A stretch of DNA of 64,000 bases, taken from the NCBI RefSeq assembly GCF_027925385.1, contig NZ_AP027142.1, forward strand, positions 788,001 through 852,000, given 5' to 3'. This DNA comes from Methylocystis iwaonis (GTDB taxonomy: Bacteria > Pseudomonadota > Alphaproteobacteria > Rhizobiales > Beijerinckiaceae). This document shows positions 1 through 9,113 of the stretch, piece after piece (the first letter of the stretch is position 1; each line of letters starts with the position of its first letter). Made by a program: the position numbers and the translations under genes. Below the pieces are notes generated by a model that was not told where the DNA came from, did not search any database, and worked only from the letters and a program-made list of their open reading frames with translations.

Positions 1-179
1 TGCGTTGAGCGCCCGCGACGCCCAGGCGGCGGTTAACGGCATATTTACCTTGATTGACGGAAAGTCGCCGTCACCGACGCCACGGCGTCGAGCGTAAAGC
101 GCGATTCGCGCGGTCCCTGCGTCGGTTCCCCCAGTTTTTCTCGAGCTATCCGTCAGTCGGATCCGCCGGACATAGACTT

Positions 180-3100
180 ATGAGCAAGGGTCTTTCCCGC
201 AAATACCGTGGTCCCGATTACGAGCCGCGCGAGGCCGCTCGCGCCGAGGCGCGCCGTTCGGGAAAAAGCCTCGGCGACTGGCTCGACGACGCGATCCGGG
301 AGCCCGCCAGGGACGACGACGAGGGCGACTTCGACGCCGACGGCGGCGATCGGCTGGAGGAAATCACGCGCCGCCTCGCGCGCCCGAGCGGCGAGCGCCG
401 CCATGAGCGCGAGGATTTCCGGCAGCCGCGTCGTTGGCGGGACGAGGTTGACGACCGTCGCGCGTCCGCCCGCCGGCGACAGGACGACGCCTTTGACGAA
501 GATGAGGAGCGCTCCACGTGGGAGCGCGACGACTTTGCGTCCCATTCGCAGCGCGGCCGTGACCGGCGCGAGCCGGAATTCGCTGGACGGCGGCCCCGCG
601 ACGAGCGTCGCGTCGATCCGGAAGCCATCGTCGCCGAGGCGACGGAGGTCGTCGAGCGCCGCGTCGCGGCTCATGAGCGCCAAACGGCGCGCGCCTTCGA
701 GAATCTGGCCGAGCTGATCAAGCGTGGCCAGCGCGGCGGCGAGAGCGCCGCCGTCAAACGCGCGGTTTCGGCTTTCGCGGAACGCGCCGACGCCAATGAG
801 CGCCACACCGCACGCGCTTTGAAGAATCTCGCCGGCCTGCTGGAGCAGCATCAGCGCGGGCGCGAGACGGCGGAGGAAGGTCTCGCTTTTCTCGCCGAGC
901 GTCTCGGGCGCATCGAGTCGCGGCTCGCCGAGCAGCCTTCCGCCAATGCGAGCGTGCGGCCGATCCGCTCGGCCCTGGCGCGGCTCGAATCGCGGCTGGA
1001 CCGCCTGGCGGGCCCCGAGGACGACTGCGATGTCGACACGGCGCCGAGCGGCCGCGATCGTCGGCGCGACGACATTTCACGTCGTCTCGAAGACGAGCAG
1101 ACGGCGCCGGCGGCGACCGCTGCGATGGGCGGCGCCAGCTCCGCCGCCCTGGAGCAGGGCCTGCGCTCGGGCCAGCAACTTTCCCGCCGGCCGCTTGCAG
1201 ACGCCATCGCCGAGATCACCCAGCGTCAGCGCGTCCTCGACGACTTCGCCGCGCCTTCCGCCGCGCCGGCCCCAGCTCCCGCGGCCGATCTTGCCGACGA
1301 CGAAACGCCCGCCAAGCGCTTCACCACTGTGAACGCCTCGCTCGACGCCCTGTTGCAGCAAGTGGAAGGCCTTCGCCAGCAGGGCGGCGAACGCGCCGAC
1401 CAGCAGCTCGTGACCATGCGGCAGATCGAGGGTCTGCGCCGCGAAATCGAGGAGATGGCGCGCGCCGTCGGCGATCTTGCGCCGCGCGCCTCCGTCGCCT
1501 CCGTCGAATCGGCGTTGCGCGACCTGTCGCGCCGCATCGAGACGCAGCGCGATCGCGGCGTCGCCGCGGACCTCCTGGCGCCTGCCGAGGGGATTGCAGG
1601 AGAATTGCGCGCCGTCGTGCGCGACCTCGATCCGAGCCCGATCCTGCGCAGCCTCGACGCCGACGTTCAGGCGATCGGCCGCCGGCTCGACGCCATGCAG
1701 GCGCCCGACGCCGCCGATATGGCGGCGGTTCGGCAGCTTGCGACGCAGGCGCGCGAGATCAAGGACCAGCTCGGCGCCATGGCGGCGCGTCCGCTGCCCC
1801 TGGAAAAAATCGAGACGCGGCTTTTCGATCTGACGCAGCGCGTCGAGGGGCTCGCGCATGCGAGCGCCGGTCCGGCGCAAGCCGCAGCGGCTCTCGACAT
1901 GGGCGAATTGGTGCGGTCGATCCGCTCGATCGTCGCTTCTGAAACCGGCACGAGCTTCGAGACCTTCAACAGCCGTCTCGAATATCTTGCCGGCAAGTTC
2001 GACGAGGCCGTTCTCGGCGCGGGCGCTCAACGCTTCGACGAACTCGGGCAGCGCATCGATGCGCTCGGTCGCGATCTCGGCGAACGGATCGACAGCGCCG
2101 TCGCCCAGAAGCCAGCGGACACAGCCTCGCTCGAGCATTTGATCGCCAATCTGGGCCGCAAGATCGACTCTGTTCTCGACGATCGGCCGCATGCGCCGGG
2201 TTTCGAGGAGCTCGGCCGCAAGCTCGAGCGCTTGGAAAAACGCTTCGATCCTGCGGAGATGTCGGCGCATCCCGTCGCCGATCGGCAATTCGCCGAGCTG
2301 GCGCAGCGCATCGACGTGGTTCGCGAGACGCTGGCGCAGCGCCTCGAGCCGGGCGCGCTCGACAATCCTCAGCTCGACGAGATCGCCCGACGTCTCGAGC
2401 GCATGCACGGCGCGCTCACGCAACGCGCCGAGGACTCCTATCGCGTCGAGACGCAACAAAAGGATCTGACGGCGCTCGTCGAGCAGCTCGCCACGCGCAT
2501 GAATCAGGCGCTCGATCCGCGCGGCGACGCCGAGGCGCTGAAGGCCCTCGAAAGCCAGATCGGCGCCCTGTCGCAGCGCCTCGACCGCAATGATCGCAAC
2601 GGCGCGGCGCTCAGCGGCGTCGAGTCGCGGATCGCCGCCCTCGTCGCGCAGATGGAGGAAACCAAGGCGGCGACGACGCTCGCGGCCGAAGAAGCGGTGC
2701 GTCGCGCCACGCAGGACATTCTGCGTCAGGCGAACCCGGCGCCGGGCGCGCTTCGTGAGGCGCTGGAGCGCGAGCTCGCCGACATTCGCAAGGCTCAAGA
2801 CGAAGCGGGCGAGCGCACGCATGAGACTTTGCTCGCCGTGCACGAGACGCTGGAGCGCGTCGTCGACCGTCTGGCGATGTTCGAGGACGAGCTGAGCGAC
2901 ATGCGCAGCGAAGCGGCGGCCCCTGCGCCCGCCGCCCCATTCTCGGCCCCCGCCGCATCCCCGCGCCGGGGCGACGGGCGCGCGCCGGAGCTGGCGGTCG
3001 AGCCGCGCTCGGCTCCCCGCAGCGGCTTGGACGACGCCGAAAATCTGATGGATTTGCTGGTGCAGCCGGGCGCGCCGCGCCCGCAGCGCCGCGAGCCGGG

Positions 3101-4349
3101 ATTTGCGTCGCCTGGGGCAAAGCAGGAAAGGTCCGAGCCGGTTCAGACCGACTTTATCGCGGCAGCGCGCCGCGCGGCGCAACAGGCCGCCATGGACGCC
3201 GAGGCGGCTGAAAAATCGCAGCAGGCGCGCCGTTCGGCCGCCCGGCCGGCAAGCGCGCCGGCGGCGGAGCAGAACCCGGCCAAGGGCGGCTTGGTCGGCG
3301 CCATTCAGGAGCGCAAGCGCCCGCTGTTGCTCGGCCTCGGCGCTTTGGTGCTGCTCATCGGCGCCTATCAGATCGCCCGCGTCGGCATCCAGACCGCCGA
3401 CGTCAACGCCCACGCCAATCACGAGATGAGCGACGCGGCTCCGGCTGAGACGGCGCCCGGCGCCGAAGCCCCCGTTGCCACGCCGGCCGAGCCCGCTCCG
3501 GCGGCGAAAGCTGCTGCGCCCGCCGCTCCCGCCCGCGCGCCGGAGACGCCGAAAGCGCCGCCGCCGCGCATGATCGCGCCCCATACCGAAAATGCGCCGG
3601 TCGATCCGACGCCCGTTGGATCGATCTCGAGCCCCAGCCCGCTGTCGGCGCCCGACGCCATCGGCGTCATCAAAGTATTGGCGCAGCAAGGTCTGCCGGC
3701 GGCGCAATATGAGCTGGCGGTCCGCTACGCCGACGGTCGCGGCGTCGCCCGCGACGCGAAAGCCGCCGCGGAGTGGTTCGAGAAGGCGGCGAGCCAGGGC
3801 CTCGTTCCGGCGCAATACCGGCTCGGCTCCTTCTATGAAAAGGGCGTGGGCGTCGAGCGCGACTATGGGCGCGCCCGCAAATACTATCTTTCCGCCGCCG
3901 AGGCGGGCAACGCCCGCGCCATGCACAATCTCGCGGTGCTGCTTGCCGAGGGCGGGGACGGCGGCAAGCCGGATTATCCTGCGGCCTCGGAATGGTTCCG
4001 CAAAGCGGCGGAATATGGCGTGCGCGACAGCCAGTATAATCTGGCGATCCTTTACGCCCGGGGGCTCGGCGTCACGCAGAGCCTCACGCAGTCTTACCTG
4101 TGGTTCTCCGCCGCCGCGGAACAGGGCGACGCCGACGCCGGCAAGAAGCGCGACGAGGTCGCCGCGCGGCTCGACTCGAAGGAGCTTGCGACCGCCAAAT
4201 CTCTGGCGGCGGGCTTCCACGCCAAGGAGCCGGTTCGCGAGGCCAATGACGTGCTGCCGCCCAAGGGCGGCTGGGAAAGCGTCAAGGATCCGGCCGCCGC
4301 GAAGGGCGGGACGAAGCCGGCGCAAAAGGCTAAACTCTCGGCGATTTGA
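180..4349 (+). CDS. PodJ-like polar localisation protein with Sel1 repeats
   Basis: A 1389-residue protein with four parts: an Arg/Asp-rich N-terminus (SLGDWLDDAI near residue 30), about 900 residues of Ala/Glu/Arg/Leu-rich coiled coil, one membrane helix near residues 1048-1066 (LLLGLGALVLLIGAYQIA), then a Pro/Ala linker and about four Sel1-type repeats near residues 1170-1310 (AQYELAVRYADGRGV, AQYRLGSFYEKGVGV, SQYNLAILYARGLGV). This order of coiled coil, single membrane helix and periplasmic Sel1 repeats matches the PodJ polar organiser of alphaproteobacteria, which recruits cell-division and pole-maturation proteins. An in-frame TTG lies at 54, but ATG 180 begins the conserved-looking segment. 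A peptidoglycan-binding domain seen at the end of some PodJ proteins is not obvious here. The family is well supported; the precise role is inferred. Confidence 0.75.
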   Translation: MSKGLSRKYRGPDYEPREAARAEARRSGKSLGDWLDDAIREPARDDDEGDFDADGGDRLEEITRRLARPSGERRHEREDFRQPRRWRDEVDDRRASARRRQDDAFDEDEERSTWERDDFASHSQRGRDRREPEFAGRRPRDERRVDPEAIVAEATEVVERRVAAHERQTARAFENLAELIKRGQRGGESAAVKRAVSAFAERADANERHTARALKNLAGLLEQHQRGRETAEEGLAFLAERLGRIESRLAEQPSANASVRPIRSALARLESRLDRLAGPEDDCDVDTAPSGRDRRRDDISRRLEDEQTAPAATAAMGGASSAALEQGLRSGQQLSRRPLADAIAEITQRQRVLDDFAAPSAAPAPAPAADLADDETPAKRFTTVNASLDALLQQVEGLRQQGGERADQQLVTMRQIEGLRREIEEMARAVGDLAPRASVASVESALRDLSRRIETQRDRGVAADLLAPAEGIAGELRAVVRDLDPSPILRSLDADVQAIGRRLDAMQAPDAADMAAVRQLATQAREIKDQLGAMAARPLPLEKIETRLFDLTQRVEGLAHASAGPAQAAAALDMGELVRSIRSIVASETGTSFETFNSRLEYLAGKFDEAVLGAGAQRFDELGQRIDALGRDLGERIDSAVAQKPADTASLEHLIANLGRKIDSVLDDRPHAPGFEELGRKLERLEKRFDPAEMSAHPVADRQFAELAQRIDVVRETLAQRLEPGALDNPQLDEIARRLERMHGALTQRAEDSYRVETQQKDLTALVEQLATRMNQALDPRGDAEALKALESQIGALSQRLDRNDRNGAALSGVESRIAALVAQMEETKAATTLAAEEAVRRATQDILRQANPAPGALREALERELADIRKAQDEAGERTHETLLAVHETLERVVDRLAMFEDELSDMRSEAAAPAPAAPFSAPAASPRRGDGRAPELAVEPRSAPRSGLDDAENLMDLLVQPGAPRPQRREPGFASPGAKQERSEPVQTDFIAAARRAAQQAAMDAEAAEKSQQARRSAARPASAPAAEQNPAKGGLVGAIQERKRPLLLGLGALVLLIGAYQIARVGIQTADVNAHANHEMSDAAPAETAPGAEAPVATPAEPAPAAKAAAPAAPARAPETPKAPPPRMIAPHTENAPVDPTPVGSISSPSPLSAPDAIGVIKVLAQQGLPAAQYELAVRYADGRGVARDAKAAAEWFEKAASQGLVPAQYRLGSFYEKGVGVERDYGRARKYYLSAAEAGNARAMHNLAVLLAEGGDGGKPDYPAASEWFRKAAEYGVRDSQYNLAILYARGLGVTQSLTQSYLWFSAAAEQGDADAGKKRDEVAARLDSKELATAKSLAAGFHAKEPVREANDVLPPKGGWESVKDPAAAKGGTKPAQKAKLSAI

Positions 4350-4473
4350 GCGCTATGAAGGGCGCGAGCCGTCAAGTTTTCGCCGTTCATTTACGGTTAA
4401 TCGACGCCTGACGCATAACGTCGCGATGTCGCAGGCTTTTTGAGAGCCGCGGCCGCTTTTTGGGAGAATCGGG

Positions 4474-4761
4474 ATGAGAAAAACCACCGCCGCGATCCTC
4501 GCCGTCTCGGCGATCGGGGCTTTGACGCTTGCGGCCGCGCCGGCGCGGGCGGATTCGGCTGGCGCCGCTGTGGCCGCGGGCATCGGCGGCTTCGCGCTCG
4601 GCGCTATCGCCGGCGGCGCACTGGCTCAGCCGGCTCCGCCGCCGCCGGTCTATTACGCCCCGCCGCCGCCGCCGCCGCCGCGCTGCTGGGTCGAGCGCCG
4701 CCCTGTCTTCGACGAATATGGCGTCGAAATCGGCTCGCGCCCGCGCCGTATCTGCGAATAA
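4474..4761 (+). CDS. small secreted Gly/Pro-rich protein
   Basis: A 95-residue protein with a clear Sec signal peptide (AAILAVSAIGALTLAAAPARA, cleavage after about residue 26), a Gly/Ala-rich hydrophobic stretch (AAGIGGFALGAIAGGALA) that resembles a glycine-zipper segment, a run of prolines, and a C-terminal RCWVERRPVFDEYGVEIG motif. A GGGAG ribosome binding site stands just before ATG 4474. Proteins with this layout are common small envelope proteins of Hyphomicrobiales and have no assigned function. It lies 124 bases after the PodJ-like gene and is followed by a repeat element and a terminator. Confidence 0.7.
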   Translation: MRKTTAAILAVSAIGALTLAAAPARADSAGAAVAAGIGGFALGAIAGGALAQPAPPPPVYYAPPPPPPPRCWVERRPVFDEYGVEIGSRPRRICE

Positions 4762-4778
4762 GAGACTCCACGAGTCCA

Positions 4779-4929
4779 TTTCCGTTTGAACAGCTTGCCT
4801 CGCGGCATGTCATTCCCGGCGGGCTGAAAGCCCGACCGGGAATCCAGAGCCACAGTAGCTCGTGTTGCCCCGGATTACCGATCGCTCGCTTTGCGAGCGT
4901 CGGGAATGACAGCGAACCAACCAAGCGGA
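4779..4929 (+). repeat. dispersed palindromic repeat, family A (copy 1)
   Basis: About 151 bp running from TTTCCGTTTGAA to CCAACCAAGCGGA. Inside are inverted segments GTCATTCCCGGCGGGC and GTCGGGAATGAC, and a centre with AATCCAGAGC. Near-identical copies occur at 21748-21900 and, inverted, at 49227-49378, with fragments or interrupted copies at 11108, 17628, 26264 and 48324. It has no coding potential of its own. Confidence 0.85.
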
Positions 4930-4946
4930 TCTCGCATAAGAGACAG

Positions 4947-4985
4947 AGCGCCGGACCGCTGCATGCGGTCCGGCGCTCATTTTTT
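4947..4985 (+). terminator. rho-independent terminator or attenuator
   Basis: A perfect 13-bp stem (AGCGCCGGACCGC and its complement at 4965-4977) with a 5-base loop, followed by CA and six T. It would end transcription from the small secreted-protein gene. It stands only 63 bases before the next start codon, so it could also act as an attenuator for that gene. Confidence 0.75.
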
Positions 4986-5048
4986 GCGCAGTGGCACGTC
5001 GGTTGCTCGTTCTTCGCCGCACCAATTCCAATGGCGAAGAGTAACCAC

Positions 5049-5639
5049 ATGACGAGCATTCTCGATACCGCCTTCAAGACCCTCGAGGAGCAGGGCCGCC
5101 TTCTCAACGCAGTCCTCAAGGGCCCCACGGAAAAGCCCGGCCGTTATGGCTTTCGTGGCGAATTGGCGCTGATTTTCGCGGAGACGCTCGCCGATGAGAA
5201 GCGCCCGCCGGAGCGTTCGGTCGACCAGGTGATTGCAATCGCGAATGTCGGAGAACCGACAATTCCGTTCTTTGCTTGTTATCTTCATTCCTTCGAATGG
5301 CTGACCGACCTTGCCTCGGTGACGAAGGGCCTGTTCTCGCCCGAGGGGAAGTATTTCATTTTCTGCAACAACATCGACCTCCTCGCCAAATATGAGGTCG
5401 AGATCGACGGCATTACCTATAACGTGCTGCCGATCGACGAGGCGACGGTCTATAACGAGCTGCTCGAGCTGCTCTATCTCGAGAAGGGCGACCTCAAGAA
5501 GCTCTCCACCGCCGGCAAGACCGACGCCGTCGCCGACGCGGCGCTGGGCTTCAACGCCAAATATGACGTGATCAGCTACGCTCAGGGCGTGGAGCGCATG
5601 GGCCCGGTCCGCAACAGGAACGCGAACCGGCCTGTCTAG
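5049..5639 (+). CDS. conserved-looking soluble protein of unknown function
   Basis: A 196-residue cytoplasmic protein with no signal peptide or membrane helix. I do not recognise the family. It is mixed alpha/beta in look, with a central segment rich in aromatic residues (FFACYLHSFEWL, YFIFCNNIDLLAKYEVEIDG) and a basic tail ending RNRNANRPV. ATG 5049 is preferred over ATG 5031 because GAAGAG lies about 9 bases upstream of it, whereas nothing precedes 5031. A terminator-like hairpin precedes the gene and another follows it, so it appears to be monocistronic. Confidence 0.65.
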   Translation: MTSILDTAFKTLEEQGRLLNAVLKGPTEKPGRYGFRGELALIFAETLADEKRPPERSVDQVIAIANVGEPTIPFFACYLHSFEWLTDLASVTKGLFSPEGKYFIFCNNIDLLAKYEVEIDGITYNVLPIDEATVYNELLELLYLEKGDLKKLSTAGKTDAVADAALGFNAKYDVISYAQGVERMGPVRNRNANRPV

Positions 5640-5680
5640 GCGGGCTGGAACTGCTCGAATTCTTCGCAACCGATCTTGAT

Positions 5681-5711
5681 CGCCGCCGGTGATGCGCCGG
5701 CGGCGCATTTT
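5681..5711 (+). terminator. rho-independent terminator
   Basis: CGCCGCCGG (5681-5689) pairs with CCGGCGGCG (5697-5705) around a 7-base loop and is followed by CATTTT. It lies about 40 bases after the stop codon of the preceding gene. Confidence 0.65.
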
Positions 5712-5876
5712 GTATGTTCGCCACAATTCCTTCCTTGCGCCTTATTTTCGAAGCGCGCGGCGGTTAACGCTGGCGAACGGCGCGCGGCGACAGAGCGAGC
5801 CTGCCGCGCCCGAGACAACGCGCCGAGCGTGCGCATGGCGAATGAAAAACAACCCTTGTTGGGCTACCCTTCCTGC

Positions 5877-7052
5877 ATGAAGGCGAATCACCTCCTCCTG
5901 GCCTCGGCCGCGCTTCTCCTCCTTGCGGCCCCCGCCCGCGCGGAATGGTCTTCCTGTCTCTCGAGCCTGCGTCACACGGCGGCGGGCGCCGGCGTCAGCC
6001 AGCAGACAATTGCCTCGGCGACGGACGGTCTGGAGCCCAATGACGCAGTCAGTTTCATGGACAAGCAGCCGGAGTTCACGACCCCGGTCTGGGATTATGT
6101 CGCCGGCCTCGTCGACGAGGAGCGCGTCGAGGAAGGGCGCGCGATGCTGCATAAATACGGCCATGCGCTGCAGTCGGCCGAGGGGCATTACGGCGTCGAT
6201 CCGGCGACCGTCGTCTCTGTGTGGGGCGTCGAGAGCGATTTCGGCAAGAGCTTCGGCAAACGCCCGGTCGTGCAGTCGCTAGCCACGCTCGCCTGCGAGG
6301 CCCCGCGGCGCAACGACTATTGGCGCAAGGAATTCGTCGCCGCGCTCAAGATTCTCGATAGCGGCGACATTCGCGCCGATGAGTTCATCGGCTCCTGGGC
6401 CGGCGCCTTCGGCCACACGCAATTCATGCCCTCGACCTTCTTAGGGACGGCCGTCGATCTCGATGGTGACGGGCGTCGCAATATTGCGAGCTCGGCAGCC
6501 GATTCGCTCGGCTCCACCGCCAATTATCTGAGAAAGAGCGGCTGGCGCTCGGGCGAGCGCTGGGGCTTCGAGGTGCGTCTGCCCGAGGGCTATTCCGGCC
6601 CCTCCGGCCGCACGCATAAGCAGCCGATGTCCTTTTGGGAGTCGCGCGGCGTGACTCGTCTCGACGGGAGCGGGCTCGGCGGCGGCGCCGCGGGCCTACT
6701 GCTGCCGGCGGGACGCAACGGTCCGGCCTTTCTCGTGACCAAGAATTTCGACGCGGTCTACGCCTATAACGCGGCTGAGTCTTATGCGCTCGCGATTTGC
6801 GTGCTCTCCGACCGGCTGCGCGGGCGTCCCGGCATTCAGACGCCCTGGCCCACGGACGATCCGGGCCTGTCGCGGGCGGAGCGGCGGGAGCTGCAGTCGC
6901 TTCTGATCCGCGCGGGCTATGAGGTCGGCGACCCCGATGGCGTGATCGGGACCAAGTCGAAGGAAGCCATCGCCGACTATCAGAGCCGCGTCGGCCTGCC
7001 GCGCAACGGCAGGGCAAGCCTGAAAGTGCTGCAGGCGCTGCGGGGCCGCTGA
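5877..7052 (+). CDS. lytic murein transglycosylase (MltB/SLT_2 type)
   Basis: A 391-residue periplasmic enzyme that cleaves peptidoglycan glycan strands to 1,6-anhydro-muropeptides. Residues 1-22 are a signal peptide (LLLASAALLLLAAPARA). The catalytic region follows with WGVESDFG; Glu119 is the expected catalytic acid, and GAFGHTQFMPSTFL is the second family motif. The C-terminal 70 residues form a PG_binding_1 repeat (LIRAGYEVGDPDGVIGTKSKEAIADYQ). ATG 5877 starts the signal peptide; an upstream in-frame ATG at 5835 lacks a ribosome binding site and would spoil the leader. It is flanked by repeats downstream and a terminator upstream, so it is probably a single-gene unit. Confidence 0.9.
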   Translation: MKANHLLLASAALLLLAAPARAEWSSCLSSLRHTAAGAGVSQQTIASATDGLEPNDAVSFMDKQPEFTTPVWDYVAGLVDEERVEEGRAMLHKYGHALQSAEGHYGVDPATVVSVWGVESDFGKSFGKRPVVQSLATLACEAPRRNDYWRKEFVAALKILDSGDIRADEFIGSWAGAFGHTQFMPSTFLGTAVDLDGDGRRNIASSAADSLGSTANYLRKSGWRSGERWGFEVRLPEGYSGPSGRTHKQPMSFWESRGVTRLDGSGLGGGAAGLLLPAGRNGPAFLVTKNFDAVYAYNAAESYALAICVLSDRLRGRPGIQTPWPTDDPGLSRAERRELQSLLIRAGYEVGDPDGVIGTKSKEAIADYQSRVGLPRNGRASLKVLQALRGR

Positions 7053-7061
7053 CAACGGATC

Positions 7062-7121
7062 GCGAGCCTTCAGGCTCGCTCCAGGAATCTTTCTCAGGGA
7101 AAAGCGAGCCTGAAGGCTCGC
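7062..7121. repeat. family D hairpins (inverted pair)
   Basis: Two 18-bp palindromes, GCGAGCCTTCAGGCTCGC at 7062-7079 and GCGAGCCTGAAGGCTCGC at 7104-7121, lie 24 bases apart. The stems are 7 bp and the loops are TTCA and TGAA. A third copy is at 7300-7317, and variants with other stem sequences occur at 32291, 32326 and 32400. Confidence 0.8.
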
Positions 7122-7149
7122 GCAGTCTGTAGACGAACCTCGGAGGCGG

Positions 7150-7266
7150 CCTCGTCCTTCGAGACGCGAGCTTTGCTCGCTCCTCAGGATGAGGCCTAAG
7201 TGTTTGAGAGAAGTAGCAAAAGATCCTCATGCTGAGGAGCCTGCGCAGCAGGCGTCTCGAAGCACA
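7150..7266. repeat. family E inverted repeat pair
   Basis: A segment with CTTCGAGACGCGAG and CTCCTCAGGATGAGG (7158-7194) is mirrored by ATCCTCATGCTGAGGAGC and GGCGTCTCGAAGCA (7223-7264). The two inverted copies are about 30 bases apart. Sequences of this type are, as I recall, frequent intergenic repeats in Hyphomicrobiales genomes. Confidence 0.7.
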
Positions 7267-7299
7267 AGGGGCGTTATCGCCACTATCTCAGCAGCCTAT

Positions 7300-7317
7300 G
7301 CGAGCCTGAAGGCTCGC
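7300..7317. repeat. family D hairpin
   Basis: A single copy of GCGAGCCTGAAGGCTCGC, 14 bases beyond the stop codon of the convergent permease gene. It is followed by GGTCC, as in the copies near 32300. Confidence 0.75.
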
Positions 7318-7330
7318 GGTCCAGGGGGTT

Positions 7331-8491
7331 TCAAACGGCTTCAGCCCCGCTGCGGGACGAAGACAAAAGCTGGGGCGGCGCCTCCTTGGCGGCGGCCTTT
7401 TCGGGCGTCGTCGACGCGATTTCCTCCGCAACCCAGGCGCTTCCCACCTCCCAGACGACGGCGAGCACCACCGGGCCAACGAAGAGGCCCGCGACGCCAT
7501 GGGCGAGCACGCCGCCGATCACGCCGATGAAGATGATCGGGATCGGCGTCGAGAGCCCATGTGCGAAGATGAAGGGCTTCAACACATTGTCCATGTAATT
7601 GACGCTCAGCATGCAGATCGTCAGGCCGATCGCGCCGGGGGTCGACAGATTTGTCCAGGCCCAGAAAACCACCGGCGCGACGATCACCAGCGGCCCGATC
7701 TGAATAATGCCGAGCACCAGTATGGCGACCGACAGCAGATTCGCGCCCGGGACGTTGGCAAGATACATGCCCAGGCCGCCGATCACCGCCTGCATGATCG
7801 AGAGCCCCATCACGCCGCGTGACACGGCGTTGATGGTGGCGCCGGCAAGGCTGAGATATTTTTCCCCATTGGCCGGATCGATGCGCCGCGCCAGGGCCCG
7901 CATGCCGATCATGAGCTGGCTCGCATAGGCGAGCAAAAAGCCCGAGAGGATCACCGACAACAGGAATTTCAGCGTGCCGAGGCCCGCATTGCGGGCCATG
8001 GACAGCAGATATTCGCCGACAGGCTTGAGCTCCGGCAGGATCTGCGCGAGCGCGCTTTTGAGATTGGTCGAGGCGAGCTCCCAATAGGCGTGGATCTGCG
8101 CCCCGACGATCGGCCAGCTTTTGATCGATTCCGGCGGCGGCGGAACGGCGATGTCGCCATTGTTCAAGCCGGCGATCACGCCTTTGACCGGGTCGATGAC
8201 GCCGACGCCCATCCATGTCACGGGGCCGATGACCAGGATCAGCGCCGCCACGGTGATGAGGGCGGCGGCGATCGTGCCCCGGTCGCCGAGCCAGGACGAG
8301 AGCTTGTCGAAGAGCGGAAAGAGCGCAACCGCGACAACGACGCTCCAGACGATCATCGCCCCGAAGGGCTGGATGATGACGAAGGTCCAATAGACCAGGA
8401 AACCGATCACGAAGAGCCGTATCGACACTTCGATGAAGACGGCGTTGAAACGCCGGTCGGCGCCATTGAAGATGTTTGTCTCGTCGGCCAC
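7331..8491 (-). CDS. AI-2E family transporter (PF01594 type)
   Basis: A 386-residue inner-membrane protein with about eight hydrophobic helices, grouped as in the AI-2E/YdiK/PerM family: a helix pair near the N-terminus (LFVIGFLVYWTFVIIQPFGAMIVWSVVVAVALFPLF), a long soluble segment, then a C-terminal helix bundle containing GLSTPIPIIFIGVIGGVLAHGVAGLFVGPVVLA. Only a few members of this family export autoinducer-2; others are exporters or sodium/proton antiporters, so the substrate is unknown. The start is taken as GTG 8491 because AGGA lies 8-9 bases upstream; the reading frame runs further upstream but is basic and unlikely. A Ser/Ala/Glu-rich tail follows the last helix. Confidence 0.85.
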   Translation of the reverse strand: MADETNIFNGADRRFNAVFIEVSIRLFVIGFLVYWTFVIIQPFGAMIVWSVVVAVALFPLFDKLSSWLGDRGTIAAALITVAALILVIGPVTWMGVGVIDPVKGVIAGLNNGDIAVPPPPESIKSWPIVGAQIHAYWELASTNLKSALAQILPELKPVGEYLLSMARNAGLGTLKFLLSVILSGFLLAYASQLMIGMRALARRIDPANGEKYLSLAGATINAVSRGVMGLSIMQAVIGGLGMYLANVPGANLLSVAILVLGIIQIGPLVIVAPVVFWAWTNLSTPGAIGLTICMLSVNYMDNVLKPFIFAHGLSTPIPIIFIGVIGGVLAHGVAGLFVGPVVLAVVWEVGSAWVAEEIASTTPEKAAAKEAPPQLLSSSRSGAEAV

Positions 8492-8788
8492 GCGGGAATC
8501 CTGCGATGCGCTGTGATGCGGCCGGAGAGTGGACGCGCGCCGCTCCTCTGGCAAGGGGCGTGCGCGCTTTCGGGGCCTGGCGCCGCTAACCCATTTTTTT
8601 AGGATGCGGCCAGGCGCGTCCGCGCGCGCTTTTCTGTCCATTCGTTAAAAAGCGTTTCAAATCAGACTTGTTGCGGCAACGACTGAGTTACAGTGGCATG
8701 TTACCGCCGTGTAATGTTCGTCGCCGCGCCAAGGTCGCGCTTGTTGCCGCTGGCGGACGCCAACATTACCGGACAGGAGCTATTTTCT

Positions 8789-9043
8789 ATGGCGGAGATC
8801 GACGAGGCCGAGGCCACCCATGGGCCGGAAGGCGATCTCGCGAAGCTGGAGCAGGCGCTGGTGGAAGCGCATTACCTCGGCCTGTCCTTGCGGGCGCTCG
8901 CCGGGAATCGCGACTTCCGTTACGCGGCCATTACGGTTTCTATCGCGGAGTTGCTGATCGGCTGGGCCCGGTTCGTCGGGGAGCGGCTTCAACAGGGCGA
9001 GAATCCTTTCACCACCGGCCCCGGCGCCCGCGGTAAGGAATAA
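8789..9043 (+). CDS. small conserved-looking hypothetical protein
   Basis: An 84-residue protein with an acidic N-terminus (MAEIDEAEATHGPEGDLAKLEQAL), a predicted helical middle (AITVSIAELLIGWARFVGERL) and a basic tail. No family is recognised. Translation is well supported by AGGAG at 8775-8779, nine bases before ATG 8789. It is transcribed divergently from the AI-2E family gene; the roughly 300 bases between them are comparatively A/T-rich near 8640-8700 and should hold promoters for both. A terminator directly follows the stop codon. Confidence 0.6.
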   Translation: MAEIDEAEATHGPEGDLAKLEQALVEAHYLGLSLRALAGNRDFRYAAITVSIAELLIGWARFVGERLQQGENPFTTGPGARGKE

Positions 9044-9074
9044 AGGCGGATTTTAGACATGCGTCCGCCTTTTC
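9043..9074 (+). terminator. rho-independent terminator
   Basis: AAGGCGGA (9043-9050) pairs with TCCGCCTT (9064-9071) around a 13-base loop and runs into further T residues. The left arm starts at the stop codon of the preceding small gene. Confidence 0.55.
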
Positions 9075-9113
9075 GAATAGGATGGGGAAAGCCTTCCTAA
9101 CGAATCGGGCGCT

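Noticed and set aside
1077..4325. A 1082-codon open frame on the minus strand opposite the PodJ-like gene
   Set aside because: It is antisense to a long GC-rich coiled-coil gene, has extreme Arg/Leu content, no domain and no ribosome binding site; it is an artefact of codon bias.
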